Assembly (NCBI GenBank): GCA_965153355.1
Contig: OZ231128.1
Span: forward strand, 46,686,001 to 46,750,000
Length of the DNA: 64,000 bases
DNA from: Flaccisagitta enflata
Taxonomy: Eukaryota > Chaetognatha > Sagittoidea > Aphragmophora
Direction of reading: 5' to 3'
The position numbers and the translations under genes were made by a program. Positions within the stretch are counted from its first letter, which is position 1, and each line of letters begins with the position of its first letter. The notes below the pieces were generated by a model. The model ran no database searches. It saw only the letters and a program-made list of their open reading frames with translations, and had not been told where the DNA came from. Positions 1 through 12,380 of the stretch are shown piece after piece.

Positions 1-77
1 CTTTGTACGTCTATCAGTTGGTCCGTTGGTGTGTAGTGATCGAATAAAAAAATCGGGAAAACAAGCATACTAAATAC

Positions 78-616
78 TTTTTGGGCAGCGGCCCCAAAGG
101 GCCGATGTCCTGTAGGACACAGGGGTGAATTTCCAGACGTCCTTACGTCCGTACGTCCCCCCCCCCGCTAAAGCTTTGAGCCTCAAATTCCATTGAATAA
201 CATGGAAAATTGAAGAAATGCAAAATTCCCATTGAATAACATAAAAAAATAACAAAAAATGCAAAAATGTGAGATTCCATTGAATAACATGGGAAATTTA
301 TCAGAAGTTGAAAATATGTGAAATCCCTACTAAATAACATGGAAAATTGATAGAATTATGAAATAAATGCAGAATTCAGATCCAATAGCATGGAAAATTG
401 ACAAAAATATTGAAAAAGATGCAATGTTCTCATTAAATAACATAGAAAATAACCCCAAAGCCTAAAGGCCTTCTCAGGATGTCTGGAAATTCACCCTTGT
501 GTCCTACAGGACATCGGCCCTTTGGGGCCGCTGCCCTGCTCTCATCTCACTTCTTCAGCTGATCACTCCAAGCAGGGCATTGGGTACCGCTGACCATGTG
601 CGATCCTTGGATGACT
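78..616 (-). mobile_element. GGGCAGCGGCC foldback element, copy 1
   Basis: Read on the minus strand, the element has a head (AGTCATCCAAGGATCGCACA), then a block beginning GGGCAGCGGCCCCAAAGG, a loop, the reverse complement of that block, and AAAAA. On the plus strand the arms lie at 83-155 and about 475-535 and the tail at 536-616. The arms contain two small hairpins (TGTCCTGTAGGACA and GGCCCCAAAGGGCC). The loop holds degenerate tandem copies of a unit like CCATTGAATAACATGGAAAA. Insertion follows a run of five T. No coding capacity is seen, so this is a non-autonomous element. Confidence 0.75.
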
Positions 617-707
617 AGTTGTGTATGCTTGAGGAGGGGCTGAGGTGTAGATGGGGGTTGGAAGCCCCTGCCAACCCATCCGCAACAATGTTGTGACCCC
701 TCATCAC

Positions 708-1470
708 TTTTTGGGCAGTGGCCCTGAAGGGGACGAAGTCCTGTAGAACACAGGGGACTTTCATTTTTATGTCCGTTTGTTTGTCCATTTGGTCGTTCCC
801 CAAGGCCCTCTCAGGGCTAATATCTGCCCTGTCAGGGCTGAAATCTACCCTCCCAGGCCTGAAATCTGCCCTCTCAGGTCTTGAATCTGCTTTCTCAGGC
901 CTTGAATTTGCCCTGTCTGGCCTAAAATCTGCTCTCTCAGGTCTCAAATCTGCTCTCTCAGGCCCTCTTTGACCTTGAATCTGTTTTCGCAGGCCTTGAA
1001 TTTGCCCTGTCTTGCCTGAAATCTGCTCTCTCAGGTCTGAAATCTGCTCTCTCAGGCCCTCTCAGGCCTTGAAACTGTATTCTCAGGCCTTGAATTTGCC
1101 CTGTCTGGCCTAAAATCTGCTCTCTCAGGTCTGAAATTTGCTCTCTCTGGCCCTCTACGGCCTTAGATCTGCCTTCTCAGATTCAAGGCATGAGAGGGCA
1201 GATTTCAGGCCTGAGAGGGTAGATTTCAGCCCAGAGAGAACAGATTTCAGGCCTGAGAGGGCCTGGGGAGATGGACAGACAGACAGATGGACAGACAGAC
1301 GGACGGACAGACAGACGAATGAATAAACAAACGGACCAATGAAAGTCCCCAATGTTTTAAAGGAATTTCTCCTTTGGGGCCGCTCCCCTGTTTCCCCTCC
1401 AAAGACAATCATGCGAAGCAGGGCAACGGGTATCGCTCATATTGCCCTTGGGCGAGCTGTTCTCATTTTT
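708..1470 (-). mobile_element. GGGCAGCGGCC foldback element, copy 2, with CAGGCCTGAAAT minisatellite
   Basis: The arm starts after TTTTT at 708-712 and returns in diverged inverted form near 1340-1390. It is followed by the family tail (agcagggcaacgggtatcgc) and the variant end with cttgggcgagctgttct. The loop from about 790 to 1260 is a minisatellite whose unit reads like TCAGGCCTGAAATCTGCCCTC and flips orientation near 1190, making the loop itself a foldback. A short (GACAGACG)n run sits at 1270-1320. Frames open across this region are products of the repeat and are not called as genes. Confidence 0.7.
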
Positions 1471-2569
1471 ACTTGTTCTTACCCTTGACACGCAAGATTT
1501 GAGAAAGCTGGTAAAAAAAAAATATTTGGAGGTGCTGAAAAAAAAGTCATTCCTGCACAAAATTGCATGGAGAATCCATTTTTTGGAGTTTCAAGGCCCT
1601 ACGAGGGGCTCTTAGAAACGCACCCCAACACTTGCTGAAAAGAACTGATCAGTAAATGTAGTGCTAGGGTACCTCAGAACAGAAAAAAAGAATATTGCTC
1701 ATTTTTAACATCTTCAATTCAATTTTTGAGCTTCTTGGGCCCTATTTGGGGCTGCTTGGGTTCTCTATCTCCCATTGAAATGACTTCAACTCCATATCCT
1801 TGCCCTGGCACCCCTGTGATGGTCTCGCAAGGAGATGGCGGGAACAAGTGTATTAGACCCTTTTTTGGGAGATTATTCAATTAGAAATTGAGAAAATTAA
1901 CATGGTAGAGGATGGACTTAAGAGTAAGGGGGGGGGGGTGGCACGACCACAATTTTTTCCACTCCATGGTCTTAACACTTGATAGTAGCTCTTAGTCAGT
2001 GATTCTAAACTCATCACTGATATAAGCTAGACAGATTTCCGATATCATGGATCTTCGTCCAACCTAATGTATACCTGTCTTTCTTTGTCGTTTTAGTCTT
2101 ATCTACCTGTACTTTTTTTAATGTTGAATGTATTCGTACATTTGTTTATTACCTTGTTCCTCTGTTTGATGTATTTGTACATCTTGTTGTGTATTTATGT
2201 ATTTATTTTAGTTAGAAAACTACATCCTCTATCCCACCTATTAGCCCTTTTTTTTCCTTCTGTCCAACCTATACAAAAAATAAAGCCTAAATCTGGTTTA
2301 GACTGTTATCAATATGTAGTACATAATTGGCTTACCTATACTTAAATATTTTGAGTTAACATCAAATATTAAAGGCTTTATTCTAGAATAGCATGATAGC
2401 AAAGAGTACAAGGAGAAGGTTTATTCCTACACAGATCGAGAAAGTCCATACTCGGAAAGCTTCAACGAGGAGATCATTCACATGAGACACACTGGTCATT
2501 AGTCAATCAAAAAGTTCTGTTTGAGATGAGGAAAGGGGAAAAAGAGTCGTTTCGAATAACAATGACCTG
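1471..2569. other. No recognisable feature
   Basis: AT-rich sequence with homopolymer runs (for example the G-run at 1930-1938). No frame with protein-like composition, RNA gene or clear repeat boundary was seen. Confidence 0.5.
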
Positions 2570-2701
2570 AACAAGGCCAAGTAGGCCAATAAGGTGCGAC
2601 GTATGGGTCGTCGAATGAATGCGTTACCCGACCGACCAACCAAGATACCGACCGATCAACGGACACAGCCAGTTATAGAGGTACTTTGTCGCACCTAAAA
2701 A
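2570..2701 (+). mobile_element. AACAAGG...TAAAAA element, subfamily D (AGGTGCGAC)
   Basis: A compact complete copy of about 132 bp. Head AACAAGGCCAAG at 2570; motif AGGTGCGAC at 2592-2600; (GACCGACC)-like core at 2625-2660; foot hairpin at 2679-2696 ending GTCGCACCT; tail TAAAAA. The foot ending is the exact reverse complement of the motif (9 of 9). The hairpin's own left half (AGGTAC) pairs less well than the distant motif does. No TSD is evident. See the finding on covarying ends. Confidence 0.75.
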
Positions 2702-2907
2702 TGTGTTCTTGCCTCTTTTTAGAGAACCGGTTTTTTCACTGAACAACACTAATTAGATCGGGAAACCAGAATCTGAAATCGCAGCACATTTAATTCTTTA
2801 ATTACGTTTTTACTTTCACATGTAAGTCGGCCAATCCATATCCTCCTTTTGGGCAGGGGCTTCACAGGGGTCAATGACCTATGGTTTACATGAATTTTTC
2901 TTTTCCC

Positions 2908-3440
2908 TTTTTTTGGCAGCGGCCCCAAAGGGCCGATGTCCTGAAAGACATAGGGGTCCGTCCGTCCGTCTGTCCTCCCCCCCCAAAGCTTCTGAGCCTC
3001 ATGTTCCAATTGAATAACATGGAAAATTGAAGAAAGGCAAAATTCCCATTGAATAACATGGAAAATTGATAAAGAAATGAAAAAATATGAAATTCCCATT
3101 GAATAACATGGAAAATTTACTAGAAGTTAAAAATATGGGAAATCCCTATTGAATAACATGGAAAGTTGACAAAATTTTGAAATAAATGCAAAATTCAGAT
3201 TGAATAACATGGAAAATTGACAATGAAATGGAAAAAAAATCCCTGTTTTCATTGAATAACAAGAGAATTAGCCCCAAAGGTCACAAATGTGCCTTCCCAG
3301 GACGTCTGGAAATTTACCCCTGTGTCCTACAGGACATCGGCCCTTTGAGGCCGCTGCCCTGCTCTCACTCCACTTCTTCTGCTAATCACTTCAAGCAGGG
3401 CATCGGGTACCGCTGACCATGTGCGATCCTTGGATGACTA
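2908..3440 (-). mobile_element. GGGCAGCGGCC foldback element, copy 3
   Basis: Same plan as the copy at 78-616: arms at about 2915-2965 and 3295-3360, a loop with degenerate tandem copies of a unit like CCCATTGAATAACATGGAAA, and the tail ending in tgcgatccttggatgacta at 3440. It inserts after a run of seven T. (GTCC) repeats at 2957-2972 correspond to the GGAC-rich core of the shorter element family. Confidence 0.75.
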
Positions 3441-3469
3441 ATTCTTGTTCCTTGCCATCCATCCACTTC

Positions 3470-3569
3470 TTTTTAGTGCGCCAAAGCACCTCTTTAACTG
3501 GCTGTGTCTGTCAGTCAGTCGGTCGGTCGGTTTTGTTGGTAATGCATTTGGCCTACTTGGCCTTGTTTA
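3470..3569 (-). mobile_element. AACAAGG...TAAAAA element, subfamily D, short copy
   Basis: Minus-strand reading: AACAAGGCCAAGTAGGCCAA head, a short GACCGACCGACTGACTG core, and a foot close to GAGGTGCTTTGGCGCACTAAAAA. The copy lies 29 bp beyond the end of the neighbouring foldback element. The foot is diverged from the subfamily D consensus. Confidence 0.6.
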
Positions 3570-3836
3570 CACCGTTTTTAGATCAGACTGTCACGAAAAG
3601 CGCCTATATAACTCATAAAATACTCCTCTCCCAGCGGCACGAGTTTTTATTCATGTCGAAAATTCTAAAATTTTTGACTTTTTTGATGCTGTAATTATTG
3701 ATTATGACTCCAAAACAACGCAAAAACCTCAAGATTTTGGAAATTTTTGAAAAATTTCTAAAAAGTGTTTAAAATTTGAATTAAGGAAAAAGTTTTTCGC
3801 TTACATCATAATCTACATTACATTCTCTTAAATTAT

Positions 3837-4445
3837 GACGGCGTCCCTCCGAAGCCAACATTTGTGTTTCAAAGAAGGTTAAAATAGAAAAAAATGAATG
3901 AATGAAAATGCAAAAACAAGTGAACAAAAGTGACTGAGATGGGTCAGATATAATATTTTAACGAAAAATTTGCATTTATTTAGCAAGAGGACTAAGTTTA
4001 GCTAATCATACTAAAATATAAAATATCAAAGATTTCTACATTTTTTATTTTTGGTCACTGATAGAGAGCTGGTTAAAATTCTAAATTTGCATAGGGAATG
4101 AAAAAATGCAAAAACCAAGAACATAGTTCTCCTCCCAAATCAATTACAGAGAGAATCATGTTTTTCAAAATGCAAAATTTCCCTGTGTGTGGCTTTCTTA
4201 GAATTTCAACCCAAGAAAATAGAAAAAAATGTAAGCAAAAATTCACTAAAAATCATTTTCCTCCTTGTTTTCATGCAAATTGCATAATTCGAATTACATT
4301 TTAGGTCAGAATATGATAAAATTGTATGCACCAAGTATCTTTAGAGACAATTTGTCCACTGAAAGCATTCCAGCTTCATTATGGTCCTGATAATGATGCA
4401 AAAAGTATGGTGAAACACTTCATTTTCCTTCAAAAATTTGCCGTC
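3837..4445. mobile_element. GACGGC-ended MITE with 4-bp TTAT duplication
   Basis: About 609 bp similar along its length to the insertions at 54495-55099 and 60277-60886. Ends are GACGGC and GCCGTC, flanked by TTAT on both sides. The relatives are flanked by TTAA, so the target looks like TTAW, as for piggyBac-type elements. No transposase is present. A TTAA-like target plus a short TIR suggests a non-autonomous piggyBac-like element; the superfamily is inferred from the target alone. Confidence 0.6.
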
Positions 4446-4739
4446 TTATAGACCAATTCCAGCATTTCAGCTCATGATGCTCATCTTGTGTAGGAATAAC
4501 AATAACATGTCAATGAGGTAGTCAAAATGTCATCGGGAAAAAAATCCTTCAATATAAAATACGCAAACTTCATTCATCATAAGTAGGAGGCTTTAATCTT
4601 TGAGTCAGTGGGACATTCTTCGCTTGTTGCAAAACCTAATCAAATGAGTTATCTATCAGGGAAAAAAAGAAAAAACTAATTACTATGAATACTTTTCAGG
4701 TAATATAGGTTCATTTGGCGACAGTCTAATTTAAAAGCG

Positions 4740-5470
4740 GTGCAGGCAGTGGCCCCAAAAAGACAATGTCCTGTAGAATACAGGTGAATTTCACAGGCCT
4801 GTATAAAGTCGCATATTCCCCTTACTGCCAGCGGGGGGGGGGGGGGGGGAAATAAAATCAAAGGATTAGGAACCGGGGAAGGAAATGAATGGGTAGAAAA
4901 ACCAAAAGAAGAAAAATATAGAAGATATTACACTTTTGGCAGTACTAGAAAGTAATATTCAGTCACCACAACGCTATTTGGTACTATTTAAACCAAAATA
5001 TAACTATTTAGGGGTATATGGGGAAGAAAATCTAATGTAATTTGACCTCGCAGGAAAGGAATTCTAAGGACCAGAGGGGGGGGGAATTGAGGTAGTGCAA
5101 CTTTACTCATCCCTGGAATTTAAAAAAAAACGTTCATCTATCTGGGCTTAAATCCTAGCCTCAAGACTCATCACCCAGCCTTGAGGCTTAATTCTCAGCC
5201 TCGTGGCTCTATTCTCAATTTGAAGGCAATAATCTCAGCCTAGAGGTTCCAAATCCAATTGAGGATCAAATCCAACCCTCAAGGCTCAAATTTAAGTTTC
5301 TATGTTCAAATCAAAGCCAAGCATTAATTATAGATTTGTTTGGGCTACTGCCCTTTACCAATCATATCTCAATAAACTAAGGGTAACGGGTACCGCTGAC
5401 CATCTGACGCTTTTGCAAATATTGTTCCTTGCAATAATCACCTGTTCTTTAGGAAGAGGCCCCCTGCCAG
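4740..5470 (-). mobile_element. GGGCAGCGGCC foldback element, degenerate copy
   Basis: The left arm (gcaggcagtggccccaaaaagacaatgtcctgtag) is recognisable at 4743-4790. The family tail (gggtaacgggtaccgctgaccat) is at 5381-5404. Between them lie a G-run at 4832-4849 and a minisatellite at 5140-5300 with a unit like AAATCCCAGCCTCAAGGCTC. The right arm has decayed. Confidence 0.5.
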
Positions 5471-5490
5471 AAGCATATACTCCAGATATA

Positions 5491-6155
5491 CCGTATTTTT
5501 TCTAAGAAGCGCCCCGGGCACTTTTGAAATTGAAATATGAATTTGCTTTTTAACCCCCCAATTAGCGTCCCCTCTATATTGTAGATGAATTGTCATTCAG
5601 TCTATCTTTTTCATGAAGGGCTACCAAAATGTTAAATTTGACTCAAAATGGAGATATTCATTGCATATATCTGTTTAAAAAACTTTGAAAATAGCTCATT
5701 GTGTTGTATTATTTCATAGTTTTACTGATTATTTCTGTGCAAATCTCTTTTGAAAAGTGAAACGCAATTATAACAAGCCTAAAAGGGCAACAGTCGCGTG
5801 CGTCGGGAAATGACAAACAAAAGAGCAAAAACATGTTGAAATGTTAAGAATGTTAAAAAATGTTAAAAAATGTTAGAAAATGTTAAAAAATGTTAAAAAA
5901 AACTTTAGAAATGTTAAAAAAGGTTAAATTTAAGAAATGTTACAAAATGTTAAAAAATGTTAAAAAATGTTTAAGAATGTAAAAAATTGTTAAAAATGTG
6001 AAAACATGTTAAACGTTAAAAACAATGAAAAATTCAAAAATATTTCGGACGGACCGACGGACCGACCGACAGACCTAGGTGTAGAGTCGCGTGCACGCGA
6101 CTAAAAGAGAGGGGGGCGCTTTTTGGAGGGGGGGCGCTTTTTAGAAAAAATACGG
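5491..6155. mobile_element. CCGTATTTTTTCT-ended MITE (TA target), interrupted
   Basis: Terminal inverted repeats start CCGTATTTTTTCTAAGAAGC and end with GCTTTTTAGAAAAAATACGG, flanked by TA on each side. GGGGGCGCTTTTTGG blocks precede the right end. A sister copy lies at 17415-17750. This copy is enlarged by the nested AACAAGG element at 5772-6106. TA target and short TIR suggest a mariner/Tc1-type non-autonomous element, by inference only. Confidence 0.7.
5772..6106 (+). mobile_element. AACAAGG...TAAAAG element with ATGTTAAAAA repeat cargo
   Basis: Head AACAAGCC at 5772, motif AGTCGCGTGC at 5792-5801, then a tandem array of ATGTTAAAAA-like units (5835-6035), a GGACGGACCGACC core, and a foot hairpin AGTCGCGTGCACGCGACT at 6085-6102 followed by AAAAG. 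The motif and the foot ending GCACGCGACT (6093-6102) are perfectly complementary. The element is nested in the MITE at 5491-6155. Confidence 0.75.
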
Positions 6156-6515
6156 TAGCAAACTATGACCGATTTGATGTACCCCCTGGCATTTGAGCTT
6201 TTATCACCAGTTACAACTCACATGTGATAGCACTTCAAACAGATTGGGTCTAGGATGAGTTTCGATGCGAGGTCAAAGTGACAAATTCATTCGTGGAAAA
6301 TAAAGAAAAAGAAATTTCCTTAAGTTTAACAACGACTCTCAACCAAAGTTTGTTTAACCGCGAATCCAGTTAAGCATCCAACAGGAAAAGAATTGATGCT
6401 CGAAACCTGTTCGTATGTCTGCGTAGGTCTGCCTAGCTGTTTGTCTGTTTTTGTGAATGCGTTCGCATTGAATCGAATCTACCTGTGAATTAGTATAATT
6501 AGTAGATACACCTCT

Positions 6516-6700
<185 letters not shown>

Positions 6701-6871
6701 TGCTTTCCCACAAGAAAAGATATCTCACAATTAATTGCGATGTGGCAAGATTCTTCACCAATGGACGATGAATGAAGAATCATGTTGGGATTTTTGCCAT
6801 CGCAACAAAAAAATGAACCTTTGTAAAAGAGTTTTACCACGCGAAAAAAAAGCCGCACAGTGCGTCTTTTT

Positions 6872-7050
6872 TTTTTAGTCACGTGCACGCGACTCTACAA
6901 CCCGATTTGTCCGTCGGTCGGTTGGTCACACTTTACTTTTTTTTATGATTTTATTTCTCTGACCTCACTGCTCCTGCCCAAATGGTCTGGTGACTTCAAA
7001 TATGGCTCTTGCCCACCCGCACGCGTGTATCCGTGTATCCGGCCTTGTTT
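6872..7050 (-). mobile_element. AACAAGG...TAAAAA element, subfamily A
   Basis: Minus-strand reading starts AACAAGGCCGGATACACGG and ends in the hairpin AGTCGCGTGCACGTGACT (6877-6894) plus an A-run (T-run on plus at 6865-6876). The core has CCGACCGACGGAC. The sequence between head and core (GGGTGGGCAAGAGCCATATT) defines the common A type. Confidence 0.7.
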
Positions 7051-7075
7051 TTTCAGGTATATCATAGCCGATTCA

Positions 7076-9130
7076 GGCTCATAAATTTATGGTAGTTTTA
7101 TGTCATAAATTTATGGGCAATAGGTACCCATAAATTTATGGAATTTTTTTTCCATAAATTTATGCCAAAAAACATATGATTTTTTATGATCCCAAAGAAT
7201 ATCATAAAAAAGCTGCATTTTTTTGCCATAAATTTATGGGTACCTATAGCCCATAAATTTATGATCATTTTTTCCCATAAATTAATGCAATAAAAACGCA
7301 TAAATTTATGCAAAAAAATATTTGATTTTTTACGATTCCGAGAAAAATCATAAAAAAACAGTGTTTTTTTGCCATAAATTTATGGTCACTTTTTATGATA
7401 ATTTTATGCAAAAAAAAACAAGCATAAATTTATGCTAAAAACATATCATTTTTTTATGAATCAAAAGAGTATCATAAAAAAACACATTTTTTTGCCATTT
7501 ATTTTTGGGTAGCTAATGCCCATAAATTTATGATTACTTTTTGTCATAAATTAATGAAATAAAAATGCATAAATTTATGCAAAAAAACATGTTATTTTTT
7601 ATGATTCCAAGAAAAATCATAAAAAAACAGTGTTTTTTGCCATAAATTTATGGTCACTTTTTCCGATAAATTTATGCAAAAAACAAGCATAAATTTATGC
7701 TAAAAACATATCATGTTTTTATGATTCAATATCATAGAAAAAACTGCATTTTTTTGCCATAAATTTACGGGTACTTATTGCCCATAAGTTTATGATCATT
7801 TTATGTCATAAATCAATGCCATGAAATTGCATAAATTTATGCCAAAAAACAAATGATTTTTTATGATCTCAAAGAAAATCATAAAAAAACTGAATTTTTT
7901 TGCCATAAATTTATGGGTACCTTTTGCCCATAAATTTATGATCATTTTTTGTCATAAATTAATGCAATAAAACTGCATAAATTTATGCCAAAAAACATAG
8001 AATTTTTTATGATCCCAAAGAAAATCATAAAAAAACTGCATTTTTTTGCCATAAATTTATGGGTACCAAAAGCGCATAGATTTATGATCATTTTTTGTCA
8101 TGAATTAATGCAGTAAAATTGCATAAATTCATGCAAAAAAACATGTAATTTTTTTCGTTCCCAAAGAAAATCATAAAAAAACTGCATTTTTTTGCCATAA
8201 ATTTATGGGTACCTAAAGCCCATAAATTTATGATCATTTTTTGTCATAAATTAATGCAATAAAATTGAATAAATTTATGCCAAGAAACATATAATTTTTT
8301 TGGTTCCCAAAGAAAATCATAAAAATACTGCATTTTTTCCCCATAAATAATTGGGTACCTAAAGCCCATAAATTTATGATCATCTTTTGTCATAAATTAA
8401 TGCAGTAAATATGCATAAATCTATGCCAAAAAACACAGTTTTTTTATGATTCCAAAGAAAATCATAAAAAACACGCATTTTTTGCCAGAAATTTATGGGT
8501 ACGTATTGCCCATAAATTTATGATCATTTTTTGTCATAAATTCATGATCATTTTATGCAAAAAAAAATATGATTTTTTATGATCCCAAAGAAAATCATAG
8601 AAAAACTGCATTTTTTTGCTATAAATTAATGGGTACCCTGAGCCCATAAATTTATGATCATTTTTTGCCATAAATTAATGCAATGAATATGCATAAATTT
8701 ATGCCAAAAAACATACAATTTTTTACAATTCCAAAAAAAATCCTTAAAAAAATGCATTTTTATGCCATGAATTTATGGGCACCGATTGCCCATGAATTTA
8801 GGATCATTTTACCGCTGACCATTTAACACTCGTGCGACCATCAATGATTCCAAAAAAATATATAAAAAAGTTCATTTTATGCCATTCATTTTATGGGTAC
8901 CTATTGCCCATAAATTTATGAACACATTTTGTTATAAATCAATGCAAAAAATATGCATAGAAATTTGCAAAAAACACCATCGTTTTTCATAATTCCAAAA
9001 AAAATCATAAAAAAGTGCATTTTTTTTCCCATGAATTAATGAGTGCCCATTGCCCATAAATTCATGAACACTTTTTGGCATTATTAAATGCAATGAAAAT
9101 GCATGAATTTATTAAGCAAAACACATTTCT
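7076..9130 (-). repeat. CATAAATTTATG satellite, left block
   Basis: Tandem array with recurring 12-base palindromes (CATAAATTTATG and variants) separated by A- or T-rich spacers with ATGATTCCAAGAAAATCAT palindromes. Equivalent GCCATAAATTTATGGGTACC sites at about 7903, 8049, 8195, 8341, 8485, 8619 and 8765 give a period near 146 bp. The orientation is opposite to the blocks at 10.4-11.3 and 26.9-28.0 kb. A fragment of a foldback-element tail (accgctgaccatttaac) lies at 8811-8827. Confidence 0.85.
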
Positions 9131-9729
9131 ATGATTTAAATAAATGTATTAAAATATTGATGATGGCATTTTATTTCTTGAGAGGTGTGATTGAAGTTGA
9201 GAGAAACCAGAGGCAGCAGCCTGAGGAGATGAAATGACCTATCTTTTCATATGTGGGAGTATATATATATCTCTCTTCTTACTCCTTCTCCCTCCACACC
9301 TCCCCCTCCCCAGCCTCCAGGCCCATATCTCAGCCTACAGAGGCCCATATCCCAACCTCCAAGGCCCAGAAATCCCGACTTAGGAATAAAATCTAGAGAG
9401 TGGAATCTGGGCCTTAGGATTGGGATTTGGGCCTTGAAGGTGGGATTTGGGCCTCAACACTGGAATTTGGGCCTCGAGTCTGGGATATGGGCCTCCACGC
9501 TGAGAAATGGGCCTGGAGGCTGGGGGGTACAGAGTACGGAGTACGGAGAATTTTGCAATGCAGCTCTTGCTTGATCATTGGTGTACAACTGAGGGAAGAC
9601 ACCACCAAATACCAGGTGGAAAAAGGTAGCTCTGTTTCTTTATAAAATAAAAGCTGTCTTTAACTGCAAATTTTATGATTATTTGAAATAGTGAATCTCT
9701 GAATTAGTATATATGATTGAAATATGCAA
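9131..9729. repeat. Inversion centre with GGCCCATATCCCAGCCT minisatellite foldback
   Basis: Between oppositely oriented satellite blocks. At 9300-9530 a minisatellite of about 20-27 bp units (GGCCCATATCCCAACCTCCA) runs first as GGCCC... then as its reverse complement (TGGGATTTGGGCCTTGA), forming a foldback. The rest has no recognised feature. Confidence 0.6.
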
Positions 9730-9884
9730 ATTTATGCATCAATATTGCATTAATTTATGAGAAAAGGTGATCATAAATTTATGGGCAAATGCTAACCATA
9801 AATCAATGGCCAAAAGATGTGTTTTTTATGATGTTCTATCAAATCATAAAAAATGATACATTTTTAATATAAATTTATGCTTTT
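9730..9884 (+). repeat. CATAAATTTATG satellite, short block
   Basis: Satellite-like sequence with gatcataaatttatgggca in the orientation of the right block. It ends in atgcttttt, where the foldback element at 9885 begins. Confidence 0.6.
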
Positions 9885-10380
9885 TGGGCAGCGGCCCCAA
9901 AGAATACGATGTCCTGTAGAGGTGAGTGGACCATTACGTACGATAAATAAAAGTGCATATATTACGTCCCCACCCCAGGCTGAAGTACTAAGTGTTATCT
10001 CAGCCCAATCAACCACTCAGGCAATAAGTCCTCTGAGGCCCAAAGTGTCCCCCAGGACTGCAGGGCTAATTGCTTACTCTCAAGCCAAATCAGCGACTGG
10101 GCCAAAATCAGTCCTCTGAAGTAAGTCAGCTCCCCACGACTGGGGCCAAATTGATCCTCTCAAGCCCAATTATTAACAGCAAAAATCAATGGTGAGGCTA
10201 TTAACTCTTCCAAGGCCCCTTAATCGACCTTGTCCAGGACAGAAAACCATTAATGGTTGCCTGTGTCCCTACAGAACATAAGCCACCAGGCACACTTTGC
10301 TCTCTGTGCCCTGGCTCTTGAGCTATCACTCCAAGCAGGGCATCGGGTACCGCTGACCATGTGCAATCCTTGGATGACTT
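9885..10380 (-). mobile_element. GGGCAGCGGCC foldback element inside the satellite
   Basis: Begins after a T-run in the satellite (gggcagcggccccaaag at about 9886). It carries a minisatellite core (AAGTCCTCTGAGGCCCAAAG-like units, 9990-10200) and ends with the tail gggcatcgggtaccgctgac...ccttggatgact near 10380. Satellite resumes immediately, so both boundaries are visible. Confidence 0.7.
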
Positions 10381-11328
10381 GTTTTAAAAAATCTATGATA
10401 AAAAGTGACCATAAATTTATGGCAAAAAAAAAATCTTCTTTTTTTGGTTTCATAAAAATCAATGTTTTTTTTGCATAAATTTATGCAATTTTATCGCATA
10501 AATTTTTGCCAAAAAGTGATCATAAATTTATGGGCAATATATACCCATAAATTTAGGGCAAAAAATGCGTTTTTTTTTATGACATTTTATCAAATCATAA
10601 AAAAATGATATGTTTTTTGCATAAATTTATGTTTTTTTTGGCATAAATTTATCGTCAAAAGTGACCATAAATTTATGGCAAAAAAATCCTGGAATCTTGG
10701 AATCATAAAAATTAATATGTTTTTTAGCATAGATTTATGCATTTTTATTGCATTTATTTATGACAAAAAGAAATCATAAAATTATGGGCATTAGCTACCC
10801 AAAAACTAATGGCAAAAAAATGTGTTTTTTTTTATGACAATCTATCGAATCATAAAAAAATTATATGTTTTTAGCACAAATTTATGCTTTTTTTTGCATA
10901 AATTTATCAAAAAAGTGACCATATTTTTTATGATTCATCTAGGAATCACACGAATCAATATGTTTTTTTGCATAAATTTATGCATTTTTATTGCATTAAT
11001 TTATGACAAAAAGTAATCATAAATTTATGGGCATTAGCTACCCAAAACATAATGGCAAAAATTTGCGTTTTTTTAGTCGATTGCATGCGACTAAAAAATC
11101 CGATATGTTTGTCGCACTTAGTGTCTTTTTTTATCAATTTATCTTAAAAAGTGACCATAAATTTATGGCAAAAAACACTGTTTTTTTATTATTTTCATCT
11201 TGGAATCATAAAAAATCATATATTTTTTTGCATAAATTTATGCATTCTGCATTTTATTACATTAATTTATGACAAAAACCAATGCAATTTATGAGCATTA
11301 GCTACCAAATTAATGGCAAAAAAGTGCC
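10381..11328 (+). repeat. CATAAATTTATG satellite, right block part 1
   Basis: Same repeat as the left block but inverted (GTGACCATAAATTTATGGCA). It breaks off inside a T-run at 11329, where the 15.6-kb composite insertion begins, and resumes at 26946. A relic foot of the AACAAGG family (tttagtcgattgcatgcgac) is at 11071-11090. Confidence 0.85.
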
Positions 11329-11742
11329 TTTTAGTCGCGTGCACGCGACTCCACACCACCGTGTCGGTCGATGGGTACAGTACCAGAATCGAAGAATTGA
11401 TAACTCCCAGGAAGCGATATCTGCCAAACATGGGAATCAATCTAAATTTTTACCTATTATACCTATAGGTCCTCTATATTGCATAAGGTTTTGGAGCGAA
11501 TCCAAGAATTTCATTTTTTTTTTTACAAAAAAAATTTTTCCTGATTTTTGCTGATTTTAACCACAAAAATTACACAAAAAGTCTTTCATAGCATATGGTT
11601 AGACACATTTTATAAAATTCATTTTTTGTTGGGGAATTTCTGCCCATTTTTGGGGCTACGGCACTCAAAACTCAAAAAACACAAAAAGTGGAATATCTCC
11701 TCAGGTTTTCAATAATCTTCTGATTTTTGGTGTAGTAGTAGT

Positions 11743-11996
11743 CAGCCCTGATGCGTGGTGCAGGCCGGGCCAGTCAGACCCGCTCCCCATCAAGCCCCAG
11801 CGTGCCCGACAGAAATACAGCGGGCCCGACATATCTACTGTCCAGAGAGGGAGTGGGCGAGAGAGAGAGAGGAAGAAAAGGTAAAACACAGGAAAGATGA
11901 AATGAAAAGAAGAAATAGAAGGAAGAGGATGAAAAGAAGAAAAAGAGGAAAAAAATAGGGAGAAGAACAGAAAGGAAAAGAAGAAAGGAAGAGATA

Positions 11997-12032
<36 letters not shown>

Positions 12033-12308
12033 AGAAAGAAAAGAAAGAAAGAAAAGAAAAGGGAGGAAGGAGGGAAAGAAGGTTGGGTAAAAAGAAAGAA
12101 TAAAAACCAGTTGCTTAAACATAAAATGTATTCCGCAATACCCGGCCTGAGGGGCCTAGGGGCATGAGGCCTGATAGGTGGGGGGGGGGGTGGGATAAAT
12201 ATATAAACATGCAAACGAAGTGACAGATAAGAATGGAAGTCCCCCTGTGTTTAACAGGAGTTCGTCTTCACAGGGTTGCTGAAGAAAAAAAAATTGATGT
12301 TTCTCGAA

Positions 12309-12380
<72 letters not shown>
